From: Chinchilla lanigera
Taxonomy: Eukaryota > Chordata > Mammalia > Rodentia > Chinchillidae
Assembly: GCF_000276665.1 (NCBI RefSeq)
Contig: NW_004955436.1
Coordinates: 20,289,268 to 20,353,267 of the forward strand
DNA: 64,000 nucleotides
Reading direction: 5' to 3'
The position numbers and the translations under genes are program-made. The stretch's first letter is position 1. Every line of letters starts with the position of its first letter. Shown here piece by piece: positions 21,481 through 34,458 of the stretch. Under the pieces are notes generated by a model. That model was not told where the DNA came from. It saw only the letters and a program-made list of their open reading frames with translations, and did no database searches.

Positions 21481-24400
21481 AGTCTGGTGAGTGAAAAGAA
21501 AGAGAAACAAGTCTCCTAGAAACTAGAAGATAATATTCTTGAAATGTACAGATAAGTAAGATCCACACTTGGTAAAAAGAGTAGACTTCCCAAGACATCC
21601 AAAAAAGTACAGAGAGAAAATAAAGAAGGAGAAGAGAGACTCAATACTTTGCTTAAATGGAATTAAGGGATTAGGGTAAATAGGGGCATGGGACAGAAAG
21701 TTGGAAAACAGCTAACTTTAAATGACTGGAAAATTAAAATTCAAAAGAAAGTAATCAAAACAAAACAGTTTTGTTTGTCCCTCAGACTGAGCGTGACCCG
21801 GGTTAGAATTCTGACTCCTGGGTGCTAAAGAGGCCTTGGCTTTATGTCCCAGGCAAATGCTAAACACAAAGGCCTACACTGGCAGCTACAGTGCATTTTC
21901 TCTACCTGGAAGTGTGGTCCCTGTAAGCCAGGGCCTCTCTTGGAATATTTGCCCATCTGAGGCAGCAGGTGAGAGGAACACCGGCCCTGCACAAGCCAGC
22001 ATGAGAAATTGGAGAGAAATATAGGAAAAGACTGTCAGGCAATAAGAATGGTTGAATGTTGGAGTTTAAGAAAACACTGGATTTTTTCTGGAACATCTAG
22101 AAAAATCTGCCTTTGAATGTTTAAGTCAGCTCTGTGACCGCAGACCAAGTGTTTTTTAGAAAATGTGATAAGACACTGCTCTGTGTGGTTCACATTTCCC
22201 ACATCTAAGAGTAAGGAAGATTAGATTAGTCCTCCCAACTCTGAACATTATGAAATTTAAAGATTCTCTTCCATGCGTTTCCTTCATTTTCACAGGAATA
22301 TGTGTTCCCCGTCCAACACCAATGTCCTATCTTCTTAACCATATTGTTAGCCCCAATTTAGTTTTAGTTTCCTTCTTTTGTCTAAAAGGAGTTAGAAAAT
22401 GTGTTAAAAGATAAGACAGTTCTAGGACACCCTGGGTGAGGCCAGTTCTTATCCAATCAGGGGGCTTTTATGTGGAAAACACCCTTCAAGAAGGCTGAGC
22501 CTACAAGTTTGAAAAAAAACATTTTGATGAAATATTCTGTAAAGAAAAACTGGTTCTTCCATGAAGAAATTAATGCCTACACCCCAGTGCAATAGTTAAT
22601 TCCTTCCCAAAATATTTTCTTAATACTGTGGTTTTGTTAGAGATCATTATTAATATTCTTTTAAACCAGTAACTTGGGGAAGAATAAAAGTAGATGGAAG
22701 TTAATAGGGGGAACTAGCTACGGGGCTGGGGGAGACTAGTTTACATTTTATTTATATTTATCTATCTATCTATATAATATACTATAAAATATAAGTACAA
22801 GGCCTTATATTTTGTAGGCCAGAGACTCTGGCAAATTATTTCTATACTTAACTTTTATTTCTATTTCTTTTTTTTCTCTTTTTTTCTATTTCTATTTCTA
22901 TTCTAGTTAATAAATGGATGGATGATTTCTCAGGCTCTCTTTGAGTACTCTGTGAGTGTACACATGTGTGTGTGTGCGTGTTAATATGTGTGTCAGAATA
23001 CCTTTTGTATCTTAAAAGTAAATGTGGACAAGAATGCATTTCTGAGCTAGAACCACAGTTAAATTACATATATATGATTTTCAGAAGTGGGGCATTTTCT
23101 CCTTCGTGCATTTTTCATCTGTTCACACCGTATTCAGTGTTGCTGGCCCACTCCAAGGAGGGTCTTGCTCTGGATCAGACTGATAGCAAAGGAGTACAAG
23201 GCCTTATCTAGTAACTCCCAATTTTCCAGGTTGTATCTGATTTTGGTGATGTTCATGGAATGGCACATGCATGCCTAGACCCTCATGAGACTTGGCTTTC
23301 AAACTGGAGAACAGGATGAACTTCCTAGTTGAGAAAAGGCCTGGCAAACACTGCCATGTTTCTGTTGCTCTCTAAACCACCTGCAACACACAAAGGTTGG
23401 CACTGCCTGTGACCCAAGTTCACCCAGAGAGCCATTCAGCAACACTCCTTGTTAGGAAAAGCTGCCCGGTCTGAGATGGGATCTTCCTGCAGGGCCACAT
23501 GGGTCACTCTGCCTTTCGCTAACTGTCCAGGGAAATTTCATGTCTAACAAGCACTTCAGGTTTAAAGAGAAAGAGACAGACACGGACACAGAGACACAGA
23601 GATAAAGTCAACCTGAAAGAGGGAATTACTCTAACAAACCTATAGAATGTTTAATCCTGGCCAAGATCCTAGTGTCTGTTTTACCTCTGAACTGGTAGGA
23701 GACTTTCAGCGCCTATCAGAACAGCTCCGTGACTTAGTTTACCTCTCCACGACAACATTTGTTTACTCCTCCTTGAGGTTGTGAAATAAAAAGTCCACAG
23801 AGCGCTACAGACTTGCATGTTTGCATAATCTTTTCTCTAGCATTTCAAGTTTGTTGCGCTAATCCAGATGGGGACATGCAGCAAAACCAGAATTCAAATG
23901 AACCAGGTGGAAGCAAGTGACCATTACTGGGTTATGAATGAGGCTGCAGCAAACTAAGTGATATTAACAAAGAACAGCAGCCCACACCACTTTTGTGAGA
24001 CGCGGCAGTTTTTGTATTTGTTATTCTTGTTGAGTGAATCCTTCACAGAATACGCTTGGGTGAGACAAAGCAGGTTTGGGCTCTCATTTTTCTTGTATTC
24101 TGATTAAGGGAAACAGTTTGAATCCAAAAGGATGTCACTGAGTGCAGACACAGTCCTGGAGTTGGGCCTATTGGGCTTGAATTTCAGGAGCCATTAATCT
24201 CCAACCTTCAATTTGTAAATATGCAGGAGACTGAGTCAGTAGAAAAAATAATTTTAAACATCTGTGGTATTCTTTCTGTTCCAGATTAATTACACTGCTT
24301 GTTTGTCGATGCTGACCAGAATTTTCAATCCTCTCACGCTCTGCTTGGAACATCGTAAGTATTTTCCTATGTGTTTATCACTTACATCCCATGCAACTTT

Positions 24401-26364
24401 ATCTATGTCACAGTCTGTCTTTCATGGCTTATGCTGGGCCCCAATTTTATTCTCTTGCTCACTTGCCTTTGACCTCTTCCTTTTTCCTATGATTCACAGC
24501 GGTATGTAACTCTTTTTCATCGGTATTTATTATTACTTTTAAGAGGTATCTTGTTAATATACATTCCCTACATACATGTGCATCATTCAATCAAAATGAT
24601 AACATAAATGAAAATCCAAACATGCTGTTTAATCATCCGGAGAGGCTGATAATTATTTTCAATCAGCTAGGATTTATCTGCTAGTTCCACAAATTATTAA
24701 GGAGTGTCAGATTTGTAAATAAATTGTGAGCAGCTCTTTTCCATGGGTTGGAGCAGATATTAGGGAAGCCTACTCCTGAAGTCACTGTGTAGCTTTCACA
24801 TATAATCCTAACGAAGACCATATGCTGCCTCTGAATTAGCCAGGAGCCTGACTGCTAAAATCTCCGCCCTAAAATCCATGAAGATACCTTTCTTTAACTG
24901 AATTATAGGTAGCTTTTAATAGAAAGAACTGTAAAATAGCATTTTCCTAAAATAGCCCAATTTGGAAATGAGTAACTTACAGGCCCTTTGCCCTTGTGGA
25001 GCAGCCATAATCCTTGCCCCCATACCCAGTCATCCAGTGGGGTCTTTTTCCCTTTCTCTATTCCCCATCAATGTCCTCCTATGGTTCCCAAATGACCTGA
25101 GAGAGTTCTTCTTAGGAAACTCACACCCTCTTCCCTATCTTGGCCCCAAGAACGTCCCCTCAAACTCCAACTGCTTCCATGGCCTTTTCCTCTTTACCGA
25201 ATACCAGCTCCGGGTTCCCTTTTAACCTTGGTACAGTCTACCTCATTCCCTGGAGTTCTCTCTCCAGGCTGAATACAGTGAGACATGGTTTATGCAGCAG
25301 CTCACTTCCTTCCTCTTCTGTGTGGTAAGTCCTCTTGCTTTTTGTGTTCTGTGGGTTTATTGAGAATCACCAAGGAGAAAAAGAGAAGCATAACTAGCTA
25401 ATTCACATGGAAGAGATGTAACCGTAACTTATGAAATGGCTCAATTCCACAGTGAGCATTTACTGATCACCTCCTCCATGCCCACCTTTGCCCTCTCACA
25501 TCTTATAGTTATTGTTCCTGGTCTACACTTCTTGGATGATCTTAGAAACCCTTTGGGCCACTCACTGCTTTTGGCAAACAGATCATTACCTGCTCCTTTC
25601 AGGAATGAGAGCAACATACACAGCAGCAGTGCTCTATCCTTGGGCAATGTGTGTTTCTCTACAGCTCCACACACAGAGGAAGAAGCACTTGCATCAGTGT
25701 TCTCTTACTTGTGTAGACATTACCATGATGACAGAAGTTGAATTAACATACACTTACAATTTAACTCTGGTAGAGTTATTTGACATTGAGACTATTATGA
25801 ACCTTCAGCTTCTGCTCCATTTCTCACTCTCCATCTTCCTGGTTCCCTCCCACTACAGTAGTTTGACCAATCATGCCTTTCCGCTCCTATCTGATTAATT
25901 TAGTATCTATCTAGTGATGTGCTCCTAACCTAGCTCTCTGAAAAGGAAAACCAACCAAACAAACAGACAGAAAAGCCCTGATTCACAGTGCTTGCCCATT
26001 TCTATGATGTAAATGGGTCCACCATGGCCGATTCCTTGGTGGAATGATTAACAGCTGCGTGGCAAGAGTTCTTGCAAGCCCTTCAGAATCAGTTCTAGCA
26101 CACCTCTGCTTCTTTCAGGCTTTTCTTTTACCAGTCCAGGCCCTGGGCCTCATCTCCAAAGGACTGTTTGGGAAATGGCTTTCCATTGGAAAACTACATA
26201 ACAAGAAAATTCCAGCAGTGCTAATGACTGAATGAGAAGTGTTCAATGTGTAAATCCTGCCAGGGGTGTCTGCCTGAAGGAGGTTTTCCACACCACAGTG
26301 GCTTTGGGTGGACCCCTCGGAGAGGGATGTGAAAGTCCAGGCCAAATACCAGTAGGGCACAAGG
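21481..26364. other. No gene seen; 4.9 kb of mostly unique DNA
   Basis: No recognisable coding or RNA gene. Low-complexity patches lie at 22742-22790 (TATC/TA-rich) and 22855-22905 (pyrimidine-rich), and a short (TG)n at 22963-22980. 24590-24760 is homeodomain-site-rich AT sequence without repeats. Overlapping frames at 25436-25898 lack domains and are probably chance. Confidence 0.5.
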
Positions 26365-26780
26365 TTACTAAGAGCATAGAGTCCTGAGACAGAGTATTGA
26401 GGTGTGTGCTATTGGGCAGGCTACTTCACTTTTCTGTGCTTAGTTCTTCATTTGTAAAGTGAGGGTACTAATACTGCATCCATGGGATTGTTTCCCATTG
26501 TACGCATGCCATTATTTTATGCTCCATGAAACACTTGTAGAATTCCGCCAATTAAACTATGACACTCCATCAAAAGTAAGACACATTCCATTTTCACCAA
26601 AGCTGAAATGTGAGAGAGGGAAAAAATATATATATTTTGGAATCAATGAATTATTGTAGCAGGTTCCACCCGGGGTTATTGCAAAGATCAAATGAGTTGC
26701 TATACATAAAGTGCTTAGATTAGAGCCTGGCACACTGTAGAAACCATGGAAGATTTTGCTGTTATAGAGTCGTTATTATT
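26365..26780 (+). mobile_element. MIR SINE split by an insertion
   Basis: The 5' half is at 26365-26490 (GGCAGGCTACTTCACTTTTC, then TTCATTTGTAAAGTGAGGGT). The 3' half is at 26670-26780 (AAAGATCAAATGAGTTGC, then TAGAGCCTGGCACACTGTAG). The ~175 bp in between (26490-26665) are not MIR and were probably inserted. Confidence 0.75.
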
Positions 26781-27929
26781 ACCAAGAGATTAATGAACAC
26801 TGAAAAATGCAAGCTATCTGACTCACAAAGCCTCAAATTTCTTCATAAGACTTAGGTGTGAATTCAAGTGGTTCCAAACCAACATTTTTCAAGCTAGTTT
26901 TCTGATAACCTCATGGGTTCCCCGGACAGCAGTGCTAAGGAAATAGAGACAAGGGTGTAGGCGAGGTGAAGGCTAAGCACGTAAAATTCCATCACCTTAT
27001 CCAGAACTCCACCAAAGCAACGCCATTCGTAGCAATTGAATGCATCGGAGGTCATTGTAAAGTTTCATTTTACTTGTGTTCTTGGGCTCAAAATATATAT
27101 TATGGGTTGTATCCAGCCAGCCTTTACAAAAACTACTTCCACCAAATGGATAGGGATGTGCACTGCCTCACGGGGATGATCTTTACCAGAATTCATTCTT
27201 GCCCAAATTCACAGATGCCAGGATTCATCCTTCTTTTAGGTTAGTGGGCACTAGCGGTGTCCTTCCTTGGCTCCAGGAGCCTGTGCCGTGCTTCCTAGAA
27301 GCGCCCTCTGACAGACTGCGTCCCCTGCCCTGGGGACATTTTTGTTTTGACTGGAGCTGTTCAGATTTTCAAGCCCAGTAAGCAAGAACTGCGTCAAGAA
27401 ATTTAAATGCGAGAGCAAAGTTTATACCTTAAACGTGTCTCCAGTGGTTCCCTTAGCAACAGTTCTTGCTTCTTACAACTCACCTTGGCTCTGCAGGACC
27501 ACAGCAATCCTCTGTCAGACTCATTTCCGAAACAGCTCGGAACCCAACGTTCTAAGCAGAGGCTGACGTAGAAAACACAATATACTTCTGAGCTGACATT
27601 TTAAAAATCTCCCTAAAAGTAGCCATAAGCCACCCCCCACCTGAAGTCCAGGTAGAAAAATAAATGAGGAAAGAAAATACAAAAATAGAGAAAATACAAA
27701 AGACTGTTGCACAGTGATTCCAATTTCATAAAAGAGATATGGGTATGAAGAATGATATCTGAAAATTAAAATAGCTATATTGGGGCATTATGAAAGTGAG
27801 AGATTAAAAAATAATTTTATGTTCTTGTTTGCTGTGGTTATATTTGCTTTTTATTAAAAATGTCAAAATACCCCCTCGAGCTTTCATTCAGCAAACATTT
27901 CTTATACACATAGCTGCATTTACCTTTAT
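26781..27929. other. No gene seen
   Basis: Unique DNA. Frames at 26966-27244 and 27199-27381 overlap and show no domain. Confidence 0.5.
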
Positions 27930-28130
27930 TTACTCTGTCCTATCTCATCTTTTCTTCACTTTTATTAAACTCTTGAGTGTTTAATCAGTCCTTTACTATC
28001 TGCTCCTGTGTGTGTATGCTTGCCCTCTCCAGTCAAGCTCTTTGATGGCAAATGATTGTCTATTATTTTTCCTATCAACCTCAGCTACTCCACTCTTGTG
28101 GATAGTGGTCTTGAGTTACATGAAACAAGC
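27930..28130 (+). mobile_element. L2 LINE 3' fragment
   Basis: CTCCAGTCAAGCTCTTTGATG (28026) parallels the L2 tail block around 'agactgtaagctccttgag', with pyrimidine-rich sequence before it as in L2 3' ends. Diverged, so moderate confidence. Confidence 0.45.
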
Positions 28131-28740
28131 CAAGTTTACAGGTTCACCTAATAAATCGGATAAATTACAGAAAAAAAAAAAACTTCCATACCTTCTTCCC
28201 CTAGGATTGGTGGTCCCTAAACAGTATATCTGAACAGAAGCACTATTTTGAAAAGAATTTGTTATTAATTTAGTATAAGAACAGGTATATCCAACAAGAC
28301 TCAGTTAAAGAAACAGAACCCCCACAAGTTACTGTGGGCCTGATCCAGCAGTCAGGAAGCAAATAGAAGGAATTGGGAATAAGGCAGAATCCAAGAGAGT
28401 AAACCAGAAGCCATGAAACCAACAGGTTATGTCATCCATCACCTTCATCCTCAGCAATCAAGTGTCCTGCATGATGAAGTCAACATCCTCTCTCAGAGTT
28501 CTATCTGCATCTCAAGACTCGGTGAGGTCAGAGGGACCTTGAGGTGACTGAAGGACCTCAGATCCATGTCAGCTTGTAGATTGGCATTAATATGTGTGAT
28601 CCATCATTGTACCTGGAGCTTCATGCCCACCCTCAGAGGGTAAATTATGGCTGCCACCTCACTTTCACTTTCCAGATCTTGTTCAACTTTCTCTTATGCC
28701 CAAACATACCCTGCAACCAGGCAGCAAAAGAAGTCATGAG
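28131..28740. other. No gene seen
   Basis: Unique DNA. No repeat family was recognised. Confidence 0.5.
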
Positions 28741-28753
28741 AAATGGAGTTCTA

Positions 28754-28885
28754 GCCAGATGTAGTGGCACTCGCCAGTAATCCCAGCACTCGGGAGGCTG
28801 AGGCAGGAGGATCATTGCAAGATCGAGGCCAGCCTGAACTGCATAGTGAGACCTCATCTCAAAAAAAAAAAAAAGAAAAAAAAAG
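28754..28885 (+). mobile_element. B1 SINE (short form) with target-site duplication
   Basis: GCCAGATGTAGTGGCACTCG at the start, GAGGCTGAGGCAGGAGGATC in the middle, and one GATCGAGGCCAGCCTGAACT block, so it lacks the second internal copy. It ends in an A-rich tail with G interruptions. The flanks AAATGGAGTTCTA (28741-28753) and AAATAGAGTTCTA (28886-28898) are a 13-bp target-site duplication with one mismatch. Confidence 0.95.
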
Positions 28886-28898
28886 AAATAGAGTTCTA

Positions 28899-31045
28899 AT
28901 TTAGCTAAATAGACACAATCCAAAGCCACACAAGAGACCTCTCTACTTCTCTCCCTGGAGTGAATTTGTAGAAGCAATGGATATAATCCTTCTAAATTCA
29001 CTATAATCCTGTAATTGGCATCAAACTGCAAGATCCTGGAATTTCCAGTTGACTTGCTTACGGGTTTTATTCTTATTATGCCTTAAACAGGGTTGAAATT
29101 GGTAGCCATTTGAAAGTATACTGATGATCATATCTTCTATGGAAAAAAAGCAACAACCAGAAATGTACAAAGGAATTTTCCAAATTCCTTAATCCTCCCT
29201 GTTCCTGCCCACCCTCCAAAGGAGCCAAAGTTAGACATAGGGGACCAAGAAGTAGTTTTGCATGATGCCTCTCATGTGTTCACTAGCAAGAAGACAACAA
29301 ACATTCACTGAACACCTAACTAGTGCCTCTTGCAGCCCAGTCACTGTGCTAATACAGACACCCATGTGGGAATTGTCTTGAGAGCATCAGAACAAGGGTG
29401 ACAATCAGGTCTCAGCTGTTTGAACAGAGAGAGGCTATGCAGCAAACACCCTTGCACCTGAGCAAAATGACGGCCACTGGACCCGAGTCTGGCCATGACA
29501 ATGGACAGGTGGAGGCAAGTAACACGAAGAACATTCTCTAGAAGTGACAGCCCTTAAAAGCCCCACTACTAGAACATATTTGAGATCTTCAGGTTTTAAA
29601 ATATGTACAAATACCCATTAAAAAGTCAGAGAACTCCCATCACCAGAACTGTTGTCACCATTGTCATGATTCCAGCTACCTGCGCAATGTGCAAAAGGCA
29701 GGACTTTTACCCTACACACAGACATGGAGTCTGGCCAAAAACTTCTGCCGCTTGTAGCAACTGCAAATCCTGAATCCAGTCAACAGAGGGTGAATGATTG
29801 GAGGCTGGCCAGAAAATACTCTGCTTTTATTTCTCCCACTCAGTGGGATAAGAACACTATGTTGCACTGGTAAATAATGGTGTTCAGCACTGTGTTTCTT
29901 CCTTTTCCAAAAGGCAGGCTGAACATCATTATTTTGGAAACAGGACATTTTCTGCATTCATGAGCTGGGTTGGGTTTTGTTTTGTTGGTGTTGTTCCTTG
30001 TGTAATGATTATTCACATACACCTGACTAACCACCTGTCAAATTTAAAGTCAAAGGCCTCCCATTGGGAATTTTGAGGATTTTCTCCACCACAGCAGCAC
30101 CATCAGAAGTGACCTGTTAGAAACAGCTAGACGGCCACGGCTGGATTGTATCCCCCACAGTTCACTATTTCTAAGGGTCTAGGCAAGTGCTAGGGAAATC
30201 TGATCCTTTGGAAGATATTTCCTTGAAGTAAGGTGGAAAAGGGGTGTCCATCTCTCCCCTATTTACATGCAGAAAATCACATTAAATTCCATCCTACTTG
30301 TTCCAGGAAGGTGTATTGAAATGTGTCTGTTCTTTGCTTCAACTAACTGGCCAGCATCTTGCCCTACAGTGGAATATATAGTTTCCTAGGCAAGTTCATT
30401 GGAAATGCCAAACATTATTCTTAGAATAGACTTTTACTAGGATTAAAGAAATATAATGAAATAAGAGAAACTCCATTGAAACATTCATATAAACTCTTGT
30501 TAATACATTTGATTTCTCAGCTGTTTCTCCATGGTGAACCAATAGGCACAGAAAGTATACATGCTAAGTGGGAATAGTTGTTCAAGTTAAATGAAATCCT
30601 CAGTCATTTCAATAATTTACCAACCTCTAAGCAGTTACCTTTTTAAATTCATATAATTTTTATTAATGATTTTGATAGTACTTAAAATTATGCTCATCTG
30701 TACAAAGTAAATACTTTTACCTAATTAATATTTTATATATTAATATTTTATATATATATTTTATATAAACTTTATAAAAGTGCCATTTTGTACTATTTTC
30801 TGCTGTGCCTTACTAGAAAATAAAAATTCCATTTTTGAAAAATTATATTAGTTATTGGTCCTTTTCTCTAATCACATAATTCATTTTTTTAAATTACCTT
30901 CAGTAGTAAAACATAAAAATCCAGAATTTAAAAATATGTAACAAAAATTATTCTACTTATAGCCATTGAATATAATAAAATGTGATATCTACCATCATTA
31001 AGAACTTGTTATAATCCCATGTGCTATGCTTAAGAATAGGAAGTG
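28899..31045. other. No gene seen; 2.1 kb of unique DNA
   Basis: No coding or RNA gene recognised. An AT-rich patch at 30715-30775 repeats TTAATATTTTATATA. Confidence 0.5.
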
Positions 31046-31046
31046 G

Positions 31047-31131
31047 AGGGCAAGGGTATTAGTTCAGTGGCTCAGCACCTGCCCGGCAAGCATGAGGTCT
31101 GAGTTTGATTCCTGGTACCCCCAAAAAAAGA
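31047..31131 (+). mobile_element. ID SINE
   Basis: GGGCAAGGGTATTAGTTCAG at the start, TGCCCGGCAAGCATGAGG in the middle, GAGTTTGATTCCTGG as the B-box area, then an A-rich tail. No clean target-site duplication was found. Confidence 0.85.
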
Positions 31132-31189
31132 ACATTGAGCAGGGCATCTCCTTAAATCCTCATAGCTCTCCTAGGTGCAAGTGTGATTA

Positions 31190-31330
31190 GTGTTAAGCAC
31201 ATTCCATACATAATAATATGAGGTGTAGAGAGGTCAAGTAAATATGCAAGGCTGCCCAGCTAGTGACTGGTAGAGGTGGATCTCAATCACAGTTCTGATC
31301 CTGTAGTCTGAGCTCCTTGCTCATGAACTA
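31190..31330 (-). mobile_element. MIR SINE fossil (antisense)
   Basis: GAGGTGTAGAGAGGTCAAGT (31220), then GGCTGCCCAGCTAGTGACTG and GGTGGATCTCAATCACAG, the antisense MIR core followed by its tRNA-derived part. Confidence 0.75.
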
Positions 31331-31439
31331 GTAATATTTAACCAGAGAAGGGCATAGTTACATATCACTCTGAGAAAATGGTTACAGTCATGGACCTTCT
31401 CCCCAAGAGAAAGTACCCTCCACCTCCCACTGGGCAAGG

Positions 31440-31440
<1 letters not shown>

Positions 31441-31479
<39 letters not shown>

Positions 31480-31511
31480 TCACATACACACTCTCATGCA
31501 CACGCACACAC
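31441..31511. repeat. (CA)n microsatellite, imperfect to the right
   Basis: Pure CA from 31441 to about 31474, then interrupted CA/CT/CG units to 31511. The Thr/His-rich open frame across it (31378-31575) is an artefact of the repeat. Confidence 0.95.
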
Positions 31512-31985
31512 TTTCATTACATGTAGTTTTGAAGGGTTTGTAGACTTCCCTAGGGACTATTCAGGATTTTCTTAGGGTTCCTAAACCCTAAACGATGGAA
31601 CTCCGCTTTAAATATTTCCTTCGGTATCAAAGTACGGGGATTTGATTGTTGACTCTCTAAGCAGCTGTGCTGTGCAAATGAAAATGCTGTGTGACTGTGG
31701 AGAAACAGTGACCCAGATACTGAGATACCTGCCCTACCAGCAGCCAGAGCCAGTGAGTCAAAAAATAAGAAGCCCAGCCCCACAGAGTCTTGTTAGAAGA
31801 AGAGACTCTGGAGAGTCTATTCTATTGCTTGTTGGAAGAACGGACTCTGGAGAAAGAACCTCTCAGGAAGAAGAATAGGCCCTGTCATGGTGCTAGACCT
31901 TTCTGACCATGAAACTGGACCAGAAGATTGTGCGGGTCTGGAGACAGCTCTGCAAATGCAGCAGCAGGACTATGTGTGACCCCAG

Positions 31986-32031
<46 letters not shown>

Positions 32032-33254
32032 TTTGTTCTCTTCTTTCTGACCTGCATATTCTTTATTCCAGACTGGGTCTGTCACACTTCAGGGACTCTT
32101 CGGTGTAATTGTAGATTTTTACAAACTCTGTCTGGGCTTCTGCAGAACCTCCAGTTACCACCAACACCTCATCGTTTGAACTCTACCTCAGAGCTTCTCT
32201 CTTGTCCATTCAGCTACTCTTTCCACCACTAAATCTAATGGAGTCAATCTCCCCTTTTTATCAGTGTTTCCCAATTCAAGAGCCTGACTACAGCTTATGT
32301 TTCCTGCACGAGGTCAGGCCACACGTTTTTCAGCCTATAGTTTTGGTACACTTATGAGAGATGCCCATCTATAATGCACATGGGGGTAGATGGTGGCAGA
32401 CAGAGAAGCATCCTCTATGGAACTGAATACGTATTTGTGCTAGACCAGACTGGGGGACTTTCCTCAAAAGGAAATAGAGGTCAGGAAAAGTCCTGTAGAC
32501 AGGTAGAGTGCTAAAGTAAGCAGTGCAGACCCTCAGGACAGGCTGATTTGGAGAGACACTCATACAGCCTTCCACATTTAAGACAAACCATGTAGTATCA
32601 GGTAACTCCCCACCATTGGCTGGATGCATTTGGCTAGGAATTAAATGGCAATAAGAATCTTCACTATAGGAAAGGCCAGGAGTTGGTGGAAATATCTGGA
32701 TCTGAGACCAGCCAGGTGTGTCCATCATTGCACGCCACCCAGAGTACCTGTGTTTTTAAACATACCATACTTCCTGGTACATTTCACTGGTGGCTCACCA
32801 AGCCTTTTAAGGCAGAAGGAGCTTAAAGGGTATTATGAAACATATACTATAATACAATTAGAGAGTTAAACAAAACTTTACTGAACATGTAAATTACCTA
32901 TGTATCATACAGGGAGGGAGATGAATCCTGAGAGGAGTTATGGGCTAAAAAAAAAACATACAGAAAGCTGGCAGTAGAGCCCCAATTTTTATTCCACTTC
33001 CTCCTTTATCACCCACCTTTGCTTTTTATTTCTTTGCTATCATTGAGTACTACCATTTTGTAGAAAACATAAAAATAGAAAAGCCTATAAAATGATATCT
33101 CATGCTATAAAGACTCAATTCCAATGTGTATATATCAAAAGGGTTTCTCTCACCATAGCTGTATGATTTATTTTAAATAATCTTAGATTAGAAGATTCAC
33201 TGTGTTACTCTTCACATGTGAATCAAACTCCATTTCTTCACCTGAGAAATAGCA
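31512..33254. other. No gene seen; unique DNA with a (TC)n
   Basis: The only clear features are a (TC)n run and a pair of similar blocks near 31798 and 31838 (both with GACTCTGGAGA). Frames at 31909-32232 and 31885-32085 are driven by the TC repeat. The frame at 32369-32728 (-) has no recognised domain. Confidence 0.5.
31989..32029. repeat. (TC)n microsatellite
   Basis: About 20 uninterrupted TC units. Confidence 0.95.
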
Positions 33255-33650
33255 TCATTATGCACTCCTCATTTATCTAGCAAACATTAACCGGACATCT
33301 GCTATATTTCAGGCTGAGTGCGAAATGATGTATAGTGATTGTCTCATCCTTCAGAGGGATTTTGTTCTCTAGCAGGGGATGTCGGATACTCACTACATGC
33401 AAGGGATTATGGAGGCCAATAGAGAGGAGGCAATTTACTTGGTTTAGACAGAAACAGGTCAAGAAAAGTCTATAGATAGTCATGAGAAATGCAAAACACA
33501 GATGCAGGAAGAGTTAGCCAAGGAGGAAGTGGGACTGGCAGACAGGCAAGGGACAGCATTGGACATCTGGGAAGAAATGCCATAGTGCTGAAGCACAAAG
33601 GTCCAGGGGAACACAGAGTGAAATTACCAAGAAAGGAGGCCTGGTGACAG
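33255..33650 (-). mobile_element. L2 LINE 3' fragment (antisense)
   Basis: AGCAAACATTAACCGGACATC (33279) is the worn antisense L2 tail. CTCTAGCAGGGGATGTCGGA follows where L2 reads 'cagtctagtgggggagac'. GGACATCTGGGAAGAAATGC near 33561 matches the next antisense L2 block. Confidence 0.55.
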
Positions 33651-33952
33651 TGAACGTCACATCCCATCCTGTCTGTCTGCCTATGCGCAATGAGTAAAGT
33701 AGGTGCATTTTTATGTTAGAACAGTTATTCCAATGGCAACATGCGGAATATGTACAGAGTACTTAGCTCTGGAAGCATGAAGACAAGTTAGGAGCCGGTT
33801 GCAATGGTAGTGGGACTGGAGAGAAGTGTGCATACCCTAGAGGTTATAAAAAAGTGTAAGTGAAAGGGCTGGGAGATTGTGTTTAAGCAGTGGAGAATGA
33901 GGGATGAGAGTGGAGAGAGAAGAGAAAATACAGCCATGATGAACAGTCAACC

Positions 33953-34098
33953 TGCCGGGCTTGGTGGCACACACTCAGGAGGCTGAGGCAGGAGGATCAC
34001 CATAAATTCAAGGCCAGCTTGGGCTACATAGTGAACTCAAGGCCAGCTTGAACTACACAGCCAGACTCTGTCTAAAAAAAAAAAAAAAAAGCAAGTAA
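33953..34098 (+). mobile_element. B1 SINE with internal deletion
   Basis: CTGCCGGGCTTGGTGGCACAC at the start. The 'ctgtaatcccagcactt' block is missing. GGAGGCTGAGGCAGGAGGATC and both internal copies (GGCCAGCTTGGGCTACATAG and GGCCAGCTTGAACTACACAG) follow, then poly-A. The flanks AACAGTCAACC at 33942-33952 and 34099-34109 are a perfect 11-bp target-site duplication. Confidence 0.95.
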
Positions 34099-34458
34099 AA
34101 CAGTCAACCCAAAAGATCCTGTGAAACACTCGTCATCAGAGTAGGAATTCGGGAAAGCCACTGCTAGAATTTTAACTCTCAGTATCTGTAGTGGTCATCA
34201 GAACTACCCATAGAGCTTCTTCCATCTGTACACACCATCCCTTTGAGATTCCCAGGCCTCCCCAACCCTACCCCTAACAGCAGGGCACTCCAGTTCTTGG
34301 ACTTGTCAGCATCAGTAGGACAAAGCATTAACACAGTGATGGAGTGACAGAGGGGAGAGCAAGGAACAGCCCCCAGAGAGGGCACTGGCATTTAAGAGAG
34401 GTAAAGGGAAAGGCGAGCTATAGATTCTGAGGACTATGCAGGAAGAGGTTAAGGGTCA

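Noticed and set aside
28645..29031. 128-codon minus-strand frame
   Set aside because: Its centre is the antisense of a B1 SINE with its A tail (Phe run).
31378..31575. Thr/His-rich 65-codon open frame
   Set aside because: It translates a (CA)n microsatellite; no coding signal outside the repeat.
31572..31591. TTAGGGTT ... AACCCTAA, telomere-like palindrome
   Set aside because: A single 8-bp arm pair with no further TTAGGG units; likely chance.
31885..32232. Open frames rich in Ser/Leu (+) or Arg/Glu (-)
   Set aside because: Both are translations of the (TC)n repeat at 31989-32029.
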